DNA of 64,000 bases from Nocardioides humi (GCF_006494775.1 NZ_CP041146.1:5208001-5272000), one strand, 5' to 3'; shown: positions 20,231-29,743, counted from the first letter of the stretch. Translations and numbers: made by a program. Notes: generated by a model not told the origin, from the sequence alone.

Positions 20231-21571
20231 GTGAAGACCGTCGCCATCGTCGTCCTCCTGCTGGCCGCCCTCGTCGGCGGACCGGTCCCCGCGGCCCCGG
20301 CCACCCCCGCCGCCCCGACCGGCCCGGCCGACACCCCGGCCGACACCCCGGCGCTGGCACCGGCACCCGCCCGCATCCCCGAGGACCCCTGGCTGCCGAG
20401 GGCGGGACCGGTCTTCAACAACCCGATGGGCGGGGTGAAGAAGCGGACCAAGGTGATCCGGCAGGTCAACAAGGCGATCAAGCACACCCCGCCGGGCGCC
20501 ACGATCCGGATCGCGACGTACAACATCGACCGCCGCGACACCGCCCGGCTGCTGGTCAAGGCGCACAAGCGCGGGGTCAACGTGCAGATCGTCGTCAACG
20601 ACAACCTGGTCGGCAAGGTGATCCGCGGGCTGCAGGCCAAGCTCGGCCGGAACCGCAAGGCCGGCAGCTTCCTGGTCATCTGCAAGGCCGCCTGCCGCAA
20701 CGGCTCGCGGGTCGGCAACCTGCACATGAAGGTCCACTCCTTCAGCCAGGCCGGCGCGGCCCGATCGGTCGTCATCAGCAGCTCCAGCAATATCGGGTAC
20801 GGCGCCGCCGCCGGCCAGTGGAACGACTCCTTCACGGTGTACGACGACGACGCGCTCTACGACGCCTGGTCGACGGTCTTCAACCAGCTCAAGCGCGACA
20901 AGGCGGTCAAGCCGCGGCACCTGGAGTACCGCAGCGATGTCGTCGGCATCGACTTCCAGCGGCTCTTCGGCCAGGGCCGCAGCCAGGTGCTGCTCCACAG
21001 GGCGGGCAAGGCGGGCAAGGACACCAACGACCCGCAGCTCAAGCGGCTGCGGAAGGTCGACTGCGTGGCTCCCGCCGGCACCGGCGACGGCAAGGGGCAC
21101 ACGGTGGTGCGGGTCAACATGTACGCCTGGTACGCGGGTCGCGGCGAGGCGCTCGCCCGCGAGCTGGCGTCGATGCGCCGGGAGGGTTGCGACATCGCCG
21201 TGGTGGGCTCGGTCGTCAGCGGCCCCGTCGTACGCATCCTGCAGAAGGCGGGCATCCCGATCCGGATCGCCGACTGGGACTGGGGGCAGAAGCTGTCGAC
21301 GAGCGGGAAGGAGATGGTCCACGGGTCGCGCTGCTACTCCCACCTGAAGTACGTCACCGTCAACGGCACCTTCCGCGGCATCCCCGGCCAGGTCGTGTGG
21401 ACCGGCTCGGAGAACTGGTCGCCGCCCGGCCTCAGCAGCGACGAGGTGACCTTCGAGATCCGCGATCCCGTCGCGGTCGCGGCGTACGACGCGCAGTGGC
21501 AGCGGATGTACGGCAGCAAGCGGATCACCCACAAGCCGGGTCCGCAGCCGAGGAGCCGCCCCTGTGCGTGA
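20231..21571 (+). CDS. Secreted phospholipase D-like protein
   Basis: 446 residues from GTG 20231, with a signal peptide (VAIVVLLLAALVGGPVPAAP) and a proline/alanine linker. Two HKD-type half-sites typical of the phospholipase D superfamily are present: NLHMKVHSF followed by SSSSNIGYG, and SHLKYVTVNG followed by WTGSENWSPPG. Each keeps the His and Lys and the downstream Ser/Asn cluster. It is probably exported and acts on phosphodiesters, with unknown substrate. It stands alone, 28 bases before proA. Confidence 0.8.
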   Translation: MKTVAIVVLLLAALVGGPVPAAPATPAAPTGPADTPADTPALAPAPARIPEDPWLPRAGPVFNNPMGGVKKRTKVIRQVNKAIKHTPPGATIRIATYNIDRRDTARLLVKAHKRGVNVQIVVNDNLVGKVIRGLQAKLGRNRKAGSFLVICKAACRNGSRVGNLHMKVHSFSQAGAARSVVISSSSNIGYGAAAGQWNDSFTVYDDDALYDAWSTVFNQLKRDKAVKPRHLEYRSDVVGIDFQRLFGQGRSQVLLHRAGKAGKDTNDPQLKRLRKVDCVAPAGTGDGKGHTVVRVNMYAWYAGRGEALARELASMRREGCDIAVVGSVVSGPVVRILQKAGIPIRIADWDWGQKLSTSGKEMVHGSRCYSHLKYVTVNGTFRGIPGQVVWTGSENWSPPGLSSDEVTFEIRDPVAVAAYDAQWQRMYGSKRITHKPGPQPRSRPCA

Positions 21572-21599
21572 CCGGGCGGCACGCTCCTATCCTTGACCC

Positions 21600-22850
21600 A
21601 TGACTGCCGAGGTCGAGGTCCGCGAGGTCGCCCAGCGCGCCCGGGTCGCCAGCCGCTCGCTGGCGCTGGCGACGCGCGCCGAGAAGGACGCCACCCTGCA
21701 CGCCATGGCCGACGCCCTGCTGGCGCGCGCCGACGAGATCCTCGCCGGCAACGCCGAGGACGTCGCCCGCGCCGAGGCCGACGGCACCCCGCCCAACATC
21801 ATCGATCGGCTCCGGCTCACCGCCGACCGGCTCGAGGGCATGGCCCAGGGACTGCGCGACGTCGCCGGGCTGGCCGATCCGGTCGGCGAGGTGGTGCGCG
21901 GCAGCATCCTCGCCAACGGCCTGGAGCTGCGCCAGGTGCGGGTCCCGTTCGGCGTCGTCGGGATGATCTACGAGGCCCGGCCCAATGTGACCGCCGACGC
22001 CGCCGGCATCTGCCTGAAATCCGGCAACGCCGTCCTCCTGCGCGGCAGCTCCTCCGCGCGCTCGAGCAACGCCGCCATCGTCGCCGTGCTGCGCGACGCC
22101 GTCGCGGCGTCCGGCCTCGACCCCGACGTGGTGCAGCTCGTCCCCGGCGACTCGCACGACAGCGTCAAGGCGCTGATGCGCGCCCGGGGCCTGGTCGACG
22201 TGCTGATCCCGCGCGGCGGTGCCGGCCTGATCCAGTCGGTCGTCAACGACTCGACCGTCCCCGTGATCGAGACCGGCGTCGGCAACTGCCACGTGTACGT
22301 CGACCGGGCCGCCGACCTCGACAAGGCGGTCGCGATCGTCCTCAACGCCAAGACCCACCGCAGCAGCGTGTGCAACGCCGCGGAGTCGCTGCTCGTGCAC
22401 GCCGACGTCGCGGAGGAGCTCCTGCCGCGGGTCGTCGCCGCGCTGCAGGAGGCCGGCGTGACCATCCACGGCGACGACGCCTTCGCCGGGTACGACGGCG
22501 TGCTGGCGGCCACCGACGAGGACTGGGCCCAGGAGTACCTCTCCCTCGACATCGCCGCCCGCGTCGTACCCGATCTCGACGCGGCGCTGGAGCACATCCG
22601 CACCTGGTCCAGCGGGCACACCGACGCGATCGTCACCGAGGACCAGGGCGCCGCGCGCCGATTCGTGGCGGAGGTCGACTCAGCCGCGGTGCTGGTCAAC
22701 GCCTCCACGCGGTTCACCGACGGGGGCGAGTTCGGCTTCGGTGCCGAGATCGGCATCAGCACCCAGAAGCTGCACGCCCGCGGCCCGATGGGGCTGCCCG
22801 AGATGACGTCCACCAAGTACGTCGTCATCGGCGACGGCCACGTCCGCTGA
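21600..22850 (+). CDS. proA: Glutamate-5-semialdehyde dehydrogenase (gamma-glutamyl phosphate reductase)
   Basis: 416-residue NADPH-dependent enzyme of proline biosynthesis that reduces gamma-glutamyl phosphate to glutamate semialdehyde. Family stretches are [36 protein letters not shown], the catalytic cysteine in [18 protein letters not shown], and [19 protein letters not shown] near the end. Length is normal. It opens the commonly seen actinobacterial neighbourhood that leads into nadD and rsfS. proB is not adjacent in this window. Confidence 0.93.
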   Translation: MTAEVEVREVAQRARVASRSLALATRAEKDATLHAMADALLARADEILAGNAEDVARAEADGTPPNIIDRLRLTADRLEGMAQGLRDVAGLADPVGEVVRGSILANGLELRQVRVPFGVVGMIYEARPNVTADAAGICLKSGNAVLLRGSSSARSSNAAIVAVLRDAVAASGLDPDVVQLVPGDSHDSVKALMRARGLVDVLIPRGGAGLIQSVVNDSTVPVIETGVGNCHVYVDRAADLDKAVAIVLNAKTHRSSVCNAAESLLVHADVAEELLPRVVAALQEAGVTIHGDDAFAGYDGVLAATDEDWAQEYLSLDIAARVVPDLDAALEHIRTWSSGHTDAIVTEDQGAARRFVAEVDSAAVLVNASTRFTDGGEFGFGAEIGISTQKLHARGPMGLPEMTSTKYVVIGDGHVR

Positions 22851-23607
22851 CGGCTCCGGGCCGAGGCGCGCCAGCCGCCACAGGCCCCACGCCATCGCGA
22901 CGACGGCGACGAGCGACACGGTCACGGAGCCGATGCTGGGATGGGGCACCTCGCCGAGGACGAGGTACGCGAAGCCGAGCGTGAGCAGGCAGTTGACCAC
23001 GTTGAGCGCCGGCATCGACGCGGACAGGCGCGCCGCGCGGTAGGCCAGCTGGTTGACCGCCACCCCGCCGACGCCGCAGGCGACGAGCGCCCAGCGGAGC
23101 TGGCCGGCCTCGATGAGCACCGACATCAGGCCGAACAGGACGCCGGAGGAGCAGCCCAGCAGGAAGCCCGCCGGACCGGGCTCGGTACGCCGCCCGCGAC
23201 CGCCAGCAGCACGACCGCCGCCAGCGCGCCGGCGCCCACGGGCCCGAGCAGCGCGCCCGGGCGGGGGAGCGCGGGCCCTCGCGGGCGCCGGTCGCCAGCA
23301 GCAGCGCGGCGATCGCGAGCGCGGTGACCGCCACGGCGACCAGCTCGGCCCGGGTCGGGCGGCTCCGGGCCAGCGCCGCCCGGAGAGGGACCGCGAGCAC
23401 GATGCCCAGGATCGCGATCGGCTGCACGAGCCCGATCGGACCGTGGTCGAGCGCGAGCACGTGGAAGGCGAACCCGATCGGGCCGAGCGTCGCCGCGAGC
23501 AGCCAGGCGACGGCAGGGGCGCGGCGGGCGGCGAGGTGCTGGGTCGAGGTCGACACCGCGGACGTCGCGGCGCTCGCGAGCGCGAACGCCACGGCGAGGA
23601 GGAGCAC
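22825..23607 (-). CDS. EamA/DMT-type transporter; two frameshifts
   Basis: Hydrophobic protein of the drug/metabolite transporter type with about nine or ten helices, for example [38 protein letters not shown] and LVVNQ-type segments near [20 protein letters not shown]. The reading frame changes twice, near 23261-23280 and near 23187-23196; one extra G at each site restores [15 protein letters not shown] and [19 protein letters not shown]. Start GTG 23607 and the end near 22825 are approximate: the last frame stays open to 22680, antisense to proA, so a third indel near the end is possible. Confidence 0.55.
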   Translation of the reverse strand: MLLLAVAFALASAATSAVSTSTQHLAARRAPAVAWLLAATLGPIGFAFHVLALDHGPIGLVQPIAILGIVLAVPLRAALARSRPTRAELVAVAVTALAIAALLLATGAREGPRSPARARCSGPWAPARWRRSCCWRSRAAYRARSGGLPAGLLLRRPVRPDVGAHRGRPAPLGARRLRRRRGGGQPAGLPRGAPVRVDAGAQRGQLPAHARLRVPRPRRGAPSQHRLRDRVARRRRRDGVGPVAAGAPRPGAVSGRGRRR

Positions 23608-23658
23608 GGTGGCGACACTAGGTGGGGGAGGTGGACGGCCGGTGAATCCCCGGTACGC

Positions 23659-23750
23659 AGAGGCGTGGCCAGGGGATGGCGACGTCGCCAACGCCGCCAG
23701 CGCGCGTGCATCGTGGCGCGCAGCAGGCGCCATCCTCTGGCCACGCCTCT
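23659..23750. repeat. Intergenic repeat with inverted ends, copy 2
   Basis: Ends 23659-23681 and 23728-23750 are 23-base inverted repeats with one mismatch (AGAGGCGTGGCCAG...GATGGCG). The internal core 23689-23728 matches, in opposite orientation, the core of the element at 20028-20203. The inverted ends differ between the copies while the core is shared, so the core is the conserved unit. It occupies the 190-base gap between the EamA gene and the phosphatidyltransferase gene. Confidence 0.6.
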
Positions 23751-23799
23751 CAGGGGTCTGGCGTCCGGACAGTTCCCGAGGCGCGGTAGGTTTCGCGAC

Positions 23800-24447
23800 A
23801 TGGCAGGCTCCCCGGACCGGATCTACGCCGATCCCTCGGTCGAACGGCTCTTCACCGGGGCGACCATCATCACGTTCGTCCGCACGGTCATCACGATCGC
23901 GATCGCGGTGTGGGCGGCGTACGACGAGAGCCTGACCTGGATCGTCATCGGCCTGATCAGCTACTGGGTCGGCGACAGCATCGACGGCGAGTGGGCGCGC
24001 TGGCGCGACTGCGAGACCCGGATGGGCGCGGTCGTCGACATGATGTGCGACCGGCTCAGCTGCGGGGTCCTGTACGTCGGCCTGATCTGGCTGCAGCCCG
24101 GCGGCTGGATCAGCGACGAGCCGATGAGGTGGATCGGGATCCCGATCGCGATCTACCTCTTCGAGTTCATGGTCATCGACCTGTATCTCTCGCTCGCCTT
24201 CCTCGCCTGGCCGATCCGCAGCCCCAACTACTTCCACGTCATCGACCGCCGGATCTACCTGTGGAACTGGTCGCGCATCGGCAAGGCCGCCAACTCCGGG
24301 GCCTTCGCCGTGATCCTGCTCGTCAGCGGCTGGGTGTGGCTCGGGACCCTGATCGCGGTCGGGCTGCTGGTCCTCAAGTGCGTGTCGCTGCGCTGGCTGC
24401 TCCAGCTGGGCGTGCCGGTGCCCCCGCGTGAGGCCGCCGCGGCATGA
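23800..24447 (+). CDS. CDP-alcohol phosphatidyltransferase family protein
   Basis: 215-residue integral membrane enzyme that would transfer a phosphatidyl group from CDP-diacylglycerol to an alcohol. The complete catalytic pattern D-x2-D-G-x2-A-R-x8-G-x3-D-x3-D is present, beginning DSIDGEWARW and ending GAVVDMMCD, on the cytoplasmic edge of the second helix. About six hydrophobic helices are visible. Start ATG 23800 gives an N-terminus free of low-complexity sequence. The acceptor alcohol is not predictable. It overlaps the next gene by four bases (ATGA). Confidence 0.83.
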   Translation: MAGSPDRIYADPSVERLFTGATIITFVRTVITIAIAVWAAYDESLTWIVIGLISYWVGDSIDGEWARWRDCETRMGAVVDMMCDRLSCGVLYVGLIWLQPGGWISDEPMRWIGIPIAIYLFEFMVIDLYLSLAFLAWPIRSPNYFHVIDRRIYLWNWSRIGKAANSGAFAVILLVSGWVWLGTLIAVGLLVLKCVSLRWLLQLGVPVPPREAAAA

Positions 24448-24905
24448 TCCTGTGGCTGACGACGTTCGCCTTCAGCATCGCGTCCGCCCTGATCCCCTTC
24501 CTGCCCATCGAGGTCTACATCCTCGGCGCCGGCACCGCCGAGCCCGGCGCGGCGGCCGCGATCTCCCTCGGCGTCGCCGCCGGCGCGGGCGCCACCATCG
24601 GCAAGATCATCTGGTACGAGGCCGCCCGCCGCGGAGCCGAGTCGGCGTGGGCCCAGAAGAAGCTCTCGAAGCCGAAGGTGCGGGCGTCGTACGAGAAGTG
24701 GGTGGCGCGGATGCACGGCCGTCCCTGGTACGCCGCCGGCATCATGTTCGTCGCCGCCTCGGCCGGCATCCCGCCCCTCCTCGCGATGGCCGCGGTCGGC
24801 GGCCTGCTCAAGATGCCGCTGTGGGTGTTCATCCCGACGGTCTTCCTCGGCCGCTCGGTCCGGTTCACGCTGCTCTTCCTCGGAGTGGACTTCGCCGTGC
24901 ACTGA
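24444..24905 (+). CDS. VTT/DedA-like small membrane protein
   Basis: 153 residues with a hydrophobic N-terminus (ILWLTTFAFSIASALIPFLP), a glycine/alanine-rich re-entrant-like segment (AAAAISLGVAAGAGATIGKI), and C-terminal helices GIMFVAASAGIPPLLAMAAV and LWVFIPTVFLGRSVRFTLLF. The GIPP turn and FLGRSVRF resemble the core of VTT/DedA family membrane proteins, some of which transport or flip lipids. Coupled to the phosphatidyltransferase gene by ATGA overlap, so a lipid-related role is reasonable but inferred. Confidence 0.65.
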   Translation: MILWLTTFAFSIASALIPFLPIEVYILGAGTAEPGAAAAISLGVAAGAGATIGKIIWYEAARRGAESAWAQKKLSKPKVRASYEKWVARMHGRPWYAAGIMFVAASAGIPPLLAMAAVGGLLKMPLWVFIPTVFLGRSVRFTLLFLGVDFAVH

Positions 24906-24948
24906 CGCCGGGGCGGGGATCGGGCCGTCGGTTGGATACGATGCCGCC

Positions 24949-25113
24949 ATGCTCAGCCAGATCAGCCAGCCCGCCCTCGCCGTCGTCCGCGCCGCGGAGG
25001 AGGGTGGCGAGGCCGCCGTGAGCCCGTGGTTCATCGGCGGCATCGTGCTGGCCTTCCTCCTCCTGCTGCTGCTCGGCCTGGTGTGGTTCGGCGGCGGCCG
25101 CGACCACAGCTGA
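24949..25113 (+). CDS. Small single-span membrane protein
   Basis: 54 residues from ATG 24949. The N-terminal 26 residues are polar; then [20 protein letters not shown] forms one membrane helix, ending GGGRDHS. A TACGAT -10-like sequence lies at 24937-24942, seven bases upstream of the ATG, so the message could be leaderless. It fits the gap before nadD exactly and codon choice is GC-biased at third positions like its neighbours. Function unknown. Confidence 0.6.
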   Translation: MLSQISQPALAVVRAAEEGGEAAVSPWFIGGIVLAFLLLLLLGLVWFGGGRDHS

Positions 25114-25133
25114 GTTCGAACGTTGGTGAGCCG

Positions 25134-25763
25134 GTGACGGACGCGCCCCGCCGGACCCGGCTCGGGGTGATGGGCGGAACCTTCGACCCCATCCACCACG
25201 GCCACCTCGTCGCCGCGTCGGAGGTCCAGGGCTGGTTCGACCTCGACGAGGTCGTCTTCGTGCCCACCGGGCAGCCGTGGCAGAAGGCCGACCGGCAGGT
25301 CTCGCCCGCCGAGCACCGCTACCTGATGACGGTGATCGCCACCGCCGCCAACCCGCGGTTCACGGTCAGCCGGGTCGACATCGACCGCGACGGGCCGACG
25401 TACACGACCGACACGCTGCGGGACCTGCACGCCCAGCGTCCCGACGCCGACCTGTACTTCATCACCGGCGCCGACGCGCTGACCGACATCTTCAGCTGGC
25501 GCGACGTCGACGAGCTCTTCGAGCTGGCGCACTTCGTCGGCTGCACCCGGCCCGGGTCGGAGATGGACCCGGCCACCCTCGCCCGGATCCCGCACGACCG
25601 GGTCACCATGGTCGAGATCCCGGCGCTGGCGATCTCGTCCACCGACTGCCGCGAGAGACAGCGTGCCGGCCAGCCGGTCTGGTACCTCGTCCCCGACGGC
25701 GTCGTCCAGTACATCACCAAGCACGGCCTCTACCCGGCCGCCTCCGGAACGGAGACCCCATGA
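25134..25763 (+). CDS. nadD: Nicotinate-nucleotide adenylyltransferase
   Basis: 209-residue enzyme that joins ATP and nicotinate mononucleotide to make deamido-NAD, an essential step of NAD synthesis. The nucleotidyltransferase signature [15 protein letters not shown] is near the start and [13 protein letters not shown] supplies the ISSTxxR motif. GTG 25134 is taken as start because it follows a GGTGAG site and gives only 11 residues before GGTFDP. It is followed by rsfS with a four-base overlap, the normal bacterial order. Confidence 0.92.
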   Translation: MTDAPRRTRLGVMGGTFDPIHHGHLVAASEVQGWFDLDEVVFVPTGQPWQKADRQVSPAEHRYLMTVIATAANPRFTVSRVDIDRDGPTYTTDTLRDLHAQRPDADLYFITGADALTDIFSWRDVDELFELAHFVGCTRPGSEMDPATLARIPHDRVTMVEIPALAISSTDCRERQRAGQPVWYLVPDGVVQYITKHGLYPAASGTETP

Positions 25764-26137
25764 CCGCCACCGACCACGCCGTCCGGCTCGTCCACGCCGC
25801 CGCCCTCGCCGCCGCGGACAAGCTCGCGACCGACCAGCTCGCCTTCGACGTCAGCGAGCAGCTCGCCATCACCGACGCCTTCCTGCTCGCCACCGGCGCG
25901 AACGACCGCCAGGTCCGCGCCATCGTCGAGGAGATCGAGGACAAGCTCCGCGAGCTCGACGCCAAGCCGATCCGCCGCGAGGGCCACCGCGACGGCCGCT
26001 GGGTGCTGCTCGACTACGGCGACGTCGTGATCCACGTCCAGCACGCCGAGGAGCGCGAGTTCTACGCCCTCGAGCGGCTCTGGCGCGACTGCCCGGCCAT
26101 CGAGCTGCCCGCCGAGGTCCACGGCCCCACGGCATGA
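25760..26137 (+). CDS. rsfS: Ribosomal silencing factor RsfS
   Basis: 125-residue RsfS (RsfA/Iojap) protein, which binds ribosomal protein uL14 and blocks joining of the two subunits when nutrients are low. The family core is seen in [40 protein letters not shown], and [20 protein letters not shown] followed by [10 protein letters not shown]. Translationally coupled to nadD and to the phosphatase gene by ATGA overlaps. Confidence 0.93.
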   Translation: MTATDHAVRLVHAAALAAADKLATDQLAFDVSEQLAITDAFLLATGANDRQVRAIVEEIEDKLRELDAKPIRREGHRDGRWVLLDYGDVVIHVQHAEEREFYALERLWRDCPAIELPAEVHGPTA

Positions 26138-26738
26138 GCGCCCCCCGCCGGCTGGTGCTGCTGCGCCACGGCCGCACCGCCTGGAACGCCGAGCAGCGCG
26201 TGCAGGGCCAGACCGACGTCCAGCTCGACGACACCGGCCTCGCCCAGGCCCGCGCCGTCGCCCCCTGATCGCCGCGCTCCACCCCGCCCAGGTCTGGTCC
26301 AGCGACCTCGCCCGCGCACGCCACACCGCCGACGAGGTCGCCAAGGAGGCCGGCCTGGTCCCGACGTACGACGAGCGGCTGCGCGAGTTCCACCTCGGCA
26401 CCTACCAGGGCCTCACCCACGCCGAGATCGGCGCCCGCGACCCCGACGCCCTCGCCCGGTTCCGCCGCGGCGACTGGGACGGCGTCCCCGGCGCCGAGAC
26501 CGCCCACCAGGTCGCCGAACGGTACGCCGCCGCGCTGACCGACCTGGTCGCCGTACTCGCTCCGGGGGAGACGGCCGTCGCGGTCTCCCACGGCGCCGCC
26601 ACCAGGACCGGCCTGACCCGCTTCCTCGGCTGGCCGCCGGCCGTCGCCCGCGACCTCCGTGGACTCGACAACTGCGGCCGGGCCCTGCTCGAGGAGCGAT
26701 CGACCGGCGAGTGGGCGCTGGCCGCCTACAACCTGTGA
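26134..26738 (+). CDS. Histidine phosphatase family protein (phosphoglycerate mutase-like); one frameshift
   Basis: Member of the histidine phosphatase superfamily. The phosphorylated histidine is in LVLLRHGRTAWN; SSDLARARHTADEV supplies the second arginine and AVSHGAATRTG the second histidine. The frame breaks in the C run 26261-26265; one extra C turns the TGA at 26266-26268 into VAPLIAALHPAQVWSSD and gives about 201 residues. Third gene of the nadD-rsfS operon, the common actinobacterial arrangement. Substrate not known; a true glycolytic mutase is unlikely. Confidence 0.78.
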
Positions 26739-26818
26739 CGCACCCCGATTTCACCTCGCTGGGATGCTTTGGCTAGTATTCCCGTCGTTGCCTCGCCCCC
26801 GGGTGGAGCAGCGAGTTC

Positions 26819-26891
26819 GGGGCTGTGGCGCAGCTGGTAGCGCATCTGCATGGCATGCAGAGGGTCAGGGGTTCGAGTCCCCTCAGCTCCA
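26819..26891 (+). tRNA. tRNA-Ala (anticodon GGC)
   Basis: A full cloverleaf can be drawn: acceptor GGGGCUG with CAGCUCC including the G3-U70 pair diagnostic of alanine tRNA, D-arm, anticodon stem UCUGC/GCAGA with loop AUGGCAU (anticodon GGC), T-arm AGGGG/CCCCU with loop UUCGAGU, and discriminator A at 26891. No CCA is encoded. It is the probable integration target of the element whose integrase begins at 27360. I found no second copy of its 3' end in the window. Confidence 0.95.
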
Positions 26892-27051
26892 CCGAAACCG
26901 CAGGTCAGGGCGATGGTCCGAACCCAATCGAAGGGTTCAGACGATGGTCTGGCACCAGAAAAGCACCACAATCCTCTCGGATGTCGATACGGCATCGTCC
27001 GGGCTGGGGTCCGCTCGGTGGGCCTCGGTGGTCTTCGCACACCTTCCGGGT

Positions 27052-27363
27052 ATGCGTTCCAGCGGCACCACGACCGACACGTCCATCGACGCCGTCATCG
27101 CCCCTGGCATCGGCACGGTTCAGGGCACGTCCCTCGTCGGCAAGGCCGGCGCTGAGGCCATCGAGCCAGCGCTCTCGCTGCAGGAGTTGGCTGCCCAGCT
27201 CGGGGTGAAGGTGCAGGCGTTGTACGACCTGCGCAGCCAGGGCCGGGGCCCGACCGGGTTCCGGGTTGGGCGGCAGTTGCGGTTCCGGCGTTCAGAGATC
27301 GAGGCCTGGCTGGCCCGGCTCGAGGAGGAGGACGCCGAACGTCACGCGGGGCCGGGACGATGA
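27052..27363 (+). CDS. Excisionase-like helix-turn-helix protein
   Basis: 103 residues. The C-terminal half is a MerR/Xis-type winged helix-turn-helix: SLQELAAQLGVKVQALYDLR, then GFRVGRQLRFRRSEIEAWLA. Such proteins direct an integrase to excise. The first ~40 residues are Thr/Ile-rich and unremarkable. It overlaps the integrase gene by four bases (ATGA), the usual arrangement in actinobacterial integrative elements. ATG 27052 is one of several possible starts. The gap 26892-27051 holds the presumed attachment region and nothing else I can name. Confidence 0.72.
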   Translation: MRSSGTTTDTSIDAVIAPGIGTVQGTSLVGKAGAEAIEPALSLQELAAQLGVKVQALYDLRSQGRGPTGFRVGRQLRFRRSEIEAWLARLEEEDAERHAGPGR

Positions 27364-28475
27364 GCGGGCGTCCCCGGACCCCGATCGGGGCGCACGGCGT
27401 CATCCAGGTCAGGCGGGTTGCCCGGCGCCACTACCGGGCGCGCACGCGGGTGCGTGACCTCGATGGCCAGCTGCGTGAGGTCAAGGCCACCAGCGCGTCG
27501 GACAGTGCTGCTCGCAATGAGCTCCAGGAGCGTCTGAAGCGTCGTACCGGCTACGGCAGCGGCGCTGTGTTGAGCGTGGCCAGCCCGTTCCCGGATCTGG
27601 CTGAGCTGTGGCTGGCTGAGCTCGAGGGGCGCGACATCTCGGACGGGACGAAGGACAACTACAGCGACGATCTGCGCGTTCACATCCGGCCGTTCTTCGA
27701 GAACTACACCATCGGCGAGATCACCACTGGCCGGTGCGAGGTGTTCTTGAAGGCCGAGTACGCGGTGTCCTACTCCCGCGCGAAGCACTCCCGGACGCTG
27801 CTCAACCAGCTGTTCGGGTTCGCCATGCGCCACGACGCCATGACCCGCAACCCGGTCGAGGGCACGTCGCCGCTCAAGAAGCCCAAGGGCTCACCCCAGG
27901 CACTCACCCTGGATCAGGTGGCCGCGATCAGGCATGCGGCCGGGACGTGGCGGATGGCGCCGGGCACCCCCGGCCCGAAGCCCGACGGTCAGGTCCGTGA
28001 CGCGCTCGAGGTCCTGCTCGGCACCGGAGTCCGCCCCGGCGAGATCCTTGCCCTGCGCCCGATCGACATCGAAGACCGCCCGCGCGGGATGGCGGCCCAT
28101 GTACGAGGGACCGTGGTCTACCGCAAGGGCAGGGGCACCTATCGCCAGCCACACCCGAAGACCGACGCCTCGATCCGGAGCATCGCCGTACCTGAGTTCG
28201 CTGCCGAGGTCATCCGTGACCGGCTGAAGAACATGAAGCCCGAGCAGGCCGAGTGGACGATCTTCCATAACCGCTTGCCGAAGACGTTGACCGCGCCCTC
28301 GCCGCGGATCTCGGTCACGATGATGAACAGGAGGACCGCGAAGGTGGTGATCTTGATGCCGCCGGCGGTTCCCGCGGGGCCGCCGCCGATGAACATCAGG
28401 ATGTCCATGCCCAGCCACGTGGCCGAGTCCATCCCGGAGATGTCGACGCTGTTGAACCCCGCTGTCCGGGTCTGA
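27360..28475 (+). pseudogene. Tyrosine site-specific integrase, 3' end lost
   Basis: Phage-type integrase reading normally from ATG 27360: an Arm-type N-terminal domain (VRRVARRHYRARTRVRDLDG), a core-binding SAM-like domain (ELWLAELEGRDISDGTKDNY, HSRTLLNQLFGFAMRHDAMT) and the start of the catalytic domain with its first arginine in GTGVRPGEILALRPIDI. Homology stops after EWTIFHNR at about 28274; beyond it the frame reads antisense through trkH to 28475. The HxxR and tyrosine boxes are therefore missing, so it should be inactive. Its lost end coincides with the lost end of the convergent trkH. Confidence 0.8.
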
Positions 28476-29443
28476 ACGGAGTGGAAGAAGCCGACCAAGA
28501 GCTTGTCGTGCGGCGCCATTCCACCCAGCGTGGAGGGGTTCCCCCACTCCAGGGCGGTGATGAAGACCGTGCCGCCGGCGAGCAGGGCCACCGTGCCCGC
28601 CACCACGAGTCGGGTGTTCATCGTCCACAGCCGCGTCCGGCGGAGGTGTCGCCGCAGCTGCATGATGACCGGGAAGCCGAGGCCGCCGAGGATGATGGCC
28701 GCGCACAGCGGCAGGCAGATCAAGGGGTCCGTCGCGTAGCCGATCATGCTGTCACTGAACAGCGCGAAGCCGGCGTTGTTGAACGCCGAGACCGCATGGA
28801 AGACCCCCAGCCACAGGGCGCGGCCGAACGACTCGTCGTACCGTAGCCAGAACTGCGCGGTCAGGATCACGGCGACGACCGCCTCGACCGTGAGCGATAT
28901 GCGTACGACGCCGACGACCAGCGAACGGACGTCGTCGAGGCCGAGACTCTTGGTCTCGGCGGCCGCGCTCAGCCGGGACCGGAAGGACAGCCGACGTACG
29001 ACCGCGAGGCCCACGACCGAGGCGAACGTCATCACGCCGAACCCGCCGATCTGGATCAGACCGAGGATCACGGCCTGACCGAAGCCCGTCCAGTGCTGGG
29101 GGGTGTCGACGGTCACCAGCCCGGTGACGCACAGGGCCGACGTCGCGGTGAACAGCGCCTCCATGAACGAGGCCGCCTCGGTGGCGCCGGTGTGGGAGAC
29201 GGGCAGCATCAACAGGGCCGTGCCGAGCGTCGCGGAACCGGCGAAGGCGACGAAGATGGTACGAGCGGGCCGCAACGCGCGGTAGCGCGCCTGCTCGGTG
29301 GCCCGCGGTCCCCCCGCTCCTCGACGCCGCCACACTCGCCCAAGAGTAGGAGATGAGCCGGCGACCGCCGAACCGACGCTCCGGCGGTCTCGCCCTGCGC
29401 CGGTCCGCCCTCGTGGGCCGTGTGCGTCCGGGCCGGCCATCAC
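28139..29443 (-). pseudogene. TrkH/KtrB-type potassium transporter, C-terminus lost
   Basis: Potassium-uptake membrane subunit with four-fold pore repeat architecture. Three selectivity-filter segments are seen: TSALCVTGL, SAFNNAGFALF and QTRTAGFNS, with the helices between them. TrkH sequence ends at VNVFGKRL (about 28268), where the integrase gene begins on the other strand; the frame then continues antisense to a chance stop at 28139. The fourth pore segment and last helices, roughly 100 residues, are absent, so it is unlikely to conduct. GTG 29443 or ATG 29440 is the start. No TrkA gene is nearby. Confidence 0.75.
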
Positions 29444-29451
29444 CTCACGGA

Positions 29452-29523
29452 TATGCTGACAGTGGTGTGCCGGGAAGTCTGGTCGGCGTTCGGTTCGAGG
29501 ATCACCGACGATCGGAGCTCAGG
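29452..29523 (+). promoter_or_regulatory. Promoter and 23-nt leader motif, copy A
   Basis: TATGCT at 29452-29457 is followed seven bases later by a 23-nt motif (29465-29487) starting GTGTGCCGGGAAGTCT and ending GGTCGGC. A GGAG at 29514-29517 then precedes GTG 29524. The same 23 nt occur at 29760 and 33936, each just after a TAGxCT hexamer. GCCG and CGGC at the two sides of the motif can pair. This copy fires away from trkH and leads into a 57-codon frame. Confidence 0.6.
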
Positions 29524-29697
29524 GTGCTGCCAAGACGTGTCGAACCCCTCATCGGTGCCTGCGCCGGATGGATGAGTGGCTTCCTGAGTCCCTCGGCGAT
29601 CCTGGATCGCAAGGCGCGTCGGCGCTCGGACGACGTCCGCCTCCGGTTGCGGCGCGACGACCCCGGACAGCGACCGAGCAGGCCGCCGTCGCGCTGA
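29524..29697 (+). CDS. Small basic protein behind leader motif copy A
   Basis: 57 codons from GTG 29524, with GGAG six bases ahead. It begins MLPRRVEPLIGACAGWMSG and ends in an arginine/proline-rich, very basic tail (RRRSDDVRLRLRRDD). No family is recognised. Its existence is supported by placement: promoter, shared leader motif and ribosome site line up as they do for nhaA. It could instead be the remnant of a larger gene, since a hairpin follows directly. Confidence 0.4.
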   Translation: MLPRRVEPLIGACAGWMSGFLSPSAILDRKARRRSDDVRLRLRRDDPGQRPSRPPSR

Positions 29698-29710
29698 CGG
29701 ATCGAGCCCT

Positions 29711-29737
29711 CCTCCCTGCCGCGTGGCGGCAGGGAGG
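29711..29737 (+). terminator. Perfect 12-bp hairpin between the small frame and nhaA
   Basis: CCTCCCTGCCGC and GCGGCAGGGAGG form a perfect 12-bp stem with loop GTG. It lies 13 bases after the stop of the small frame and just upstream of the nhaA -10 element. There is no T run; it probably ends the preceding transcript. Confidence 0.55.
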
Positions 29738-29743
29738 TCGCGA

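Noticed and set aside
29465..29487. Cobalamin riboswitch (because of GGGAA and CCGG-like bases)
   Set aside because: The motif is far too short, lacks the conserved B12 box and the core elements, and the genes are not cobalamin-related.
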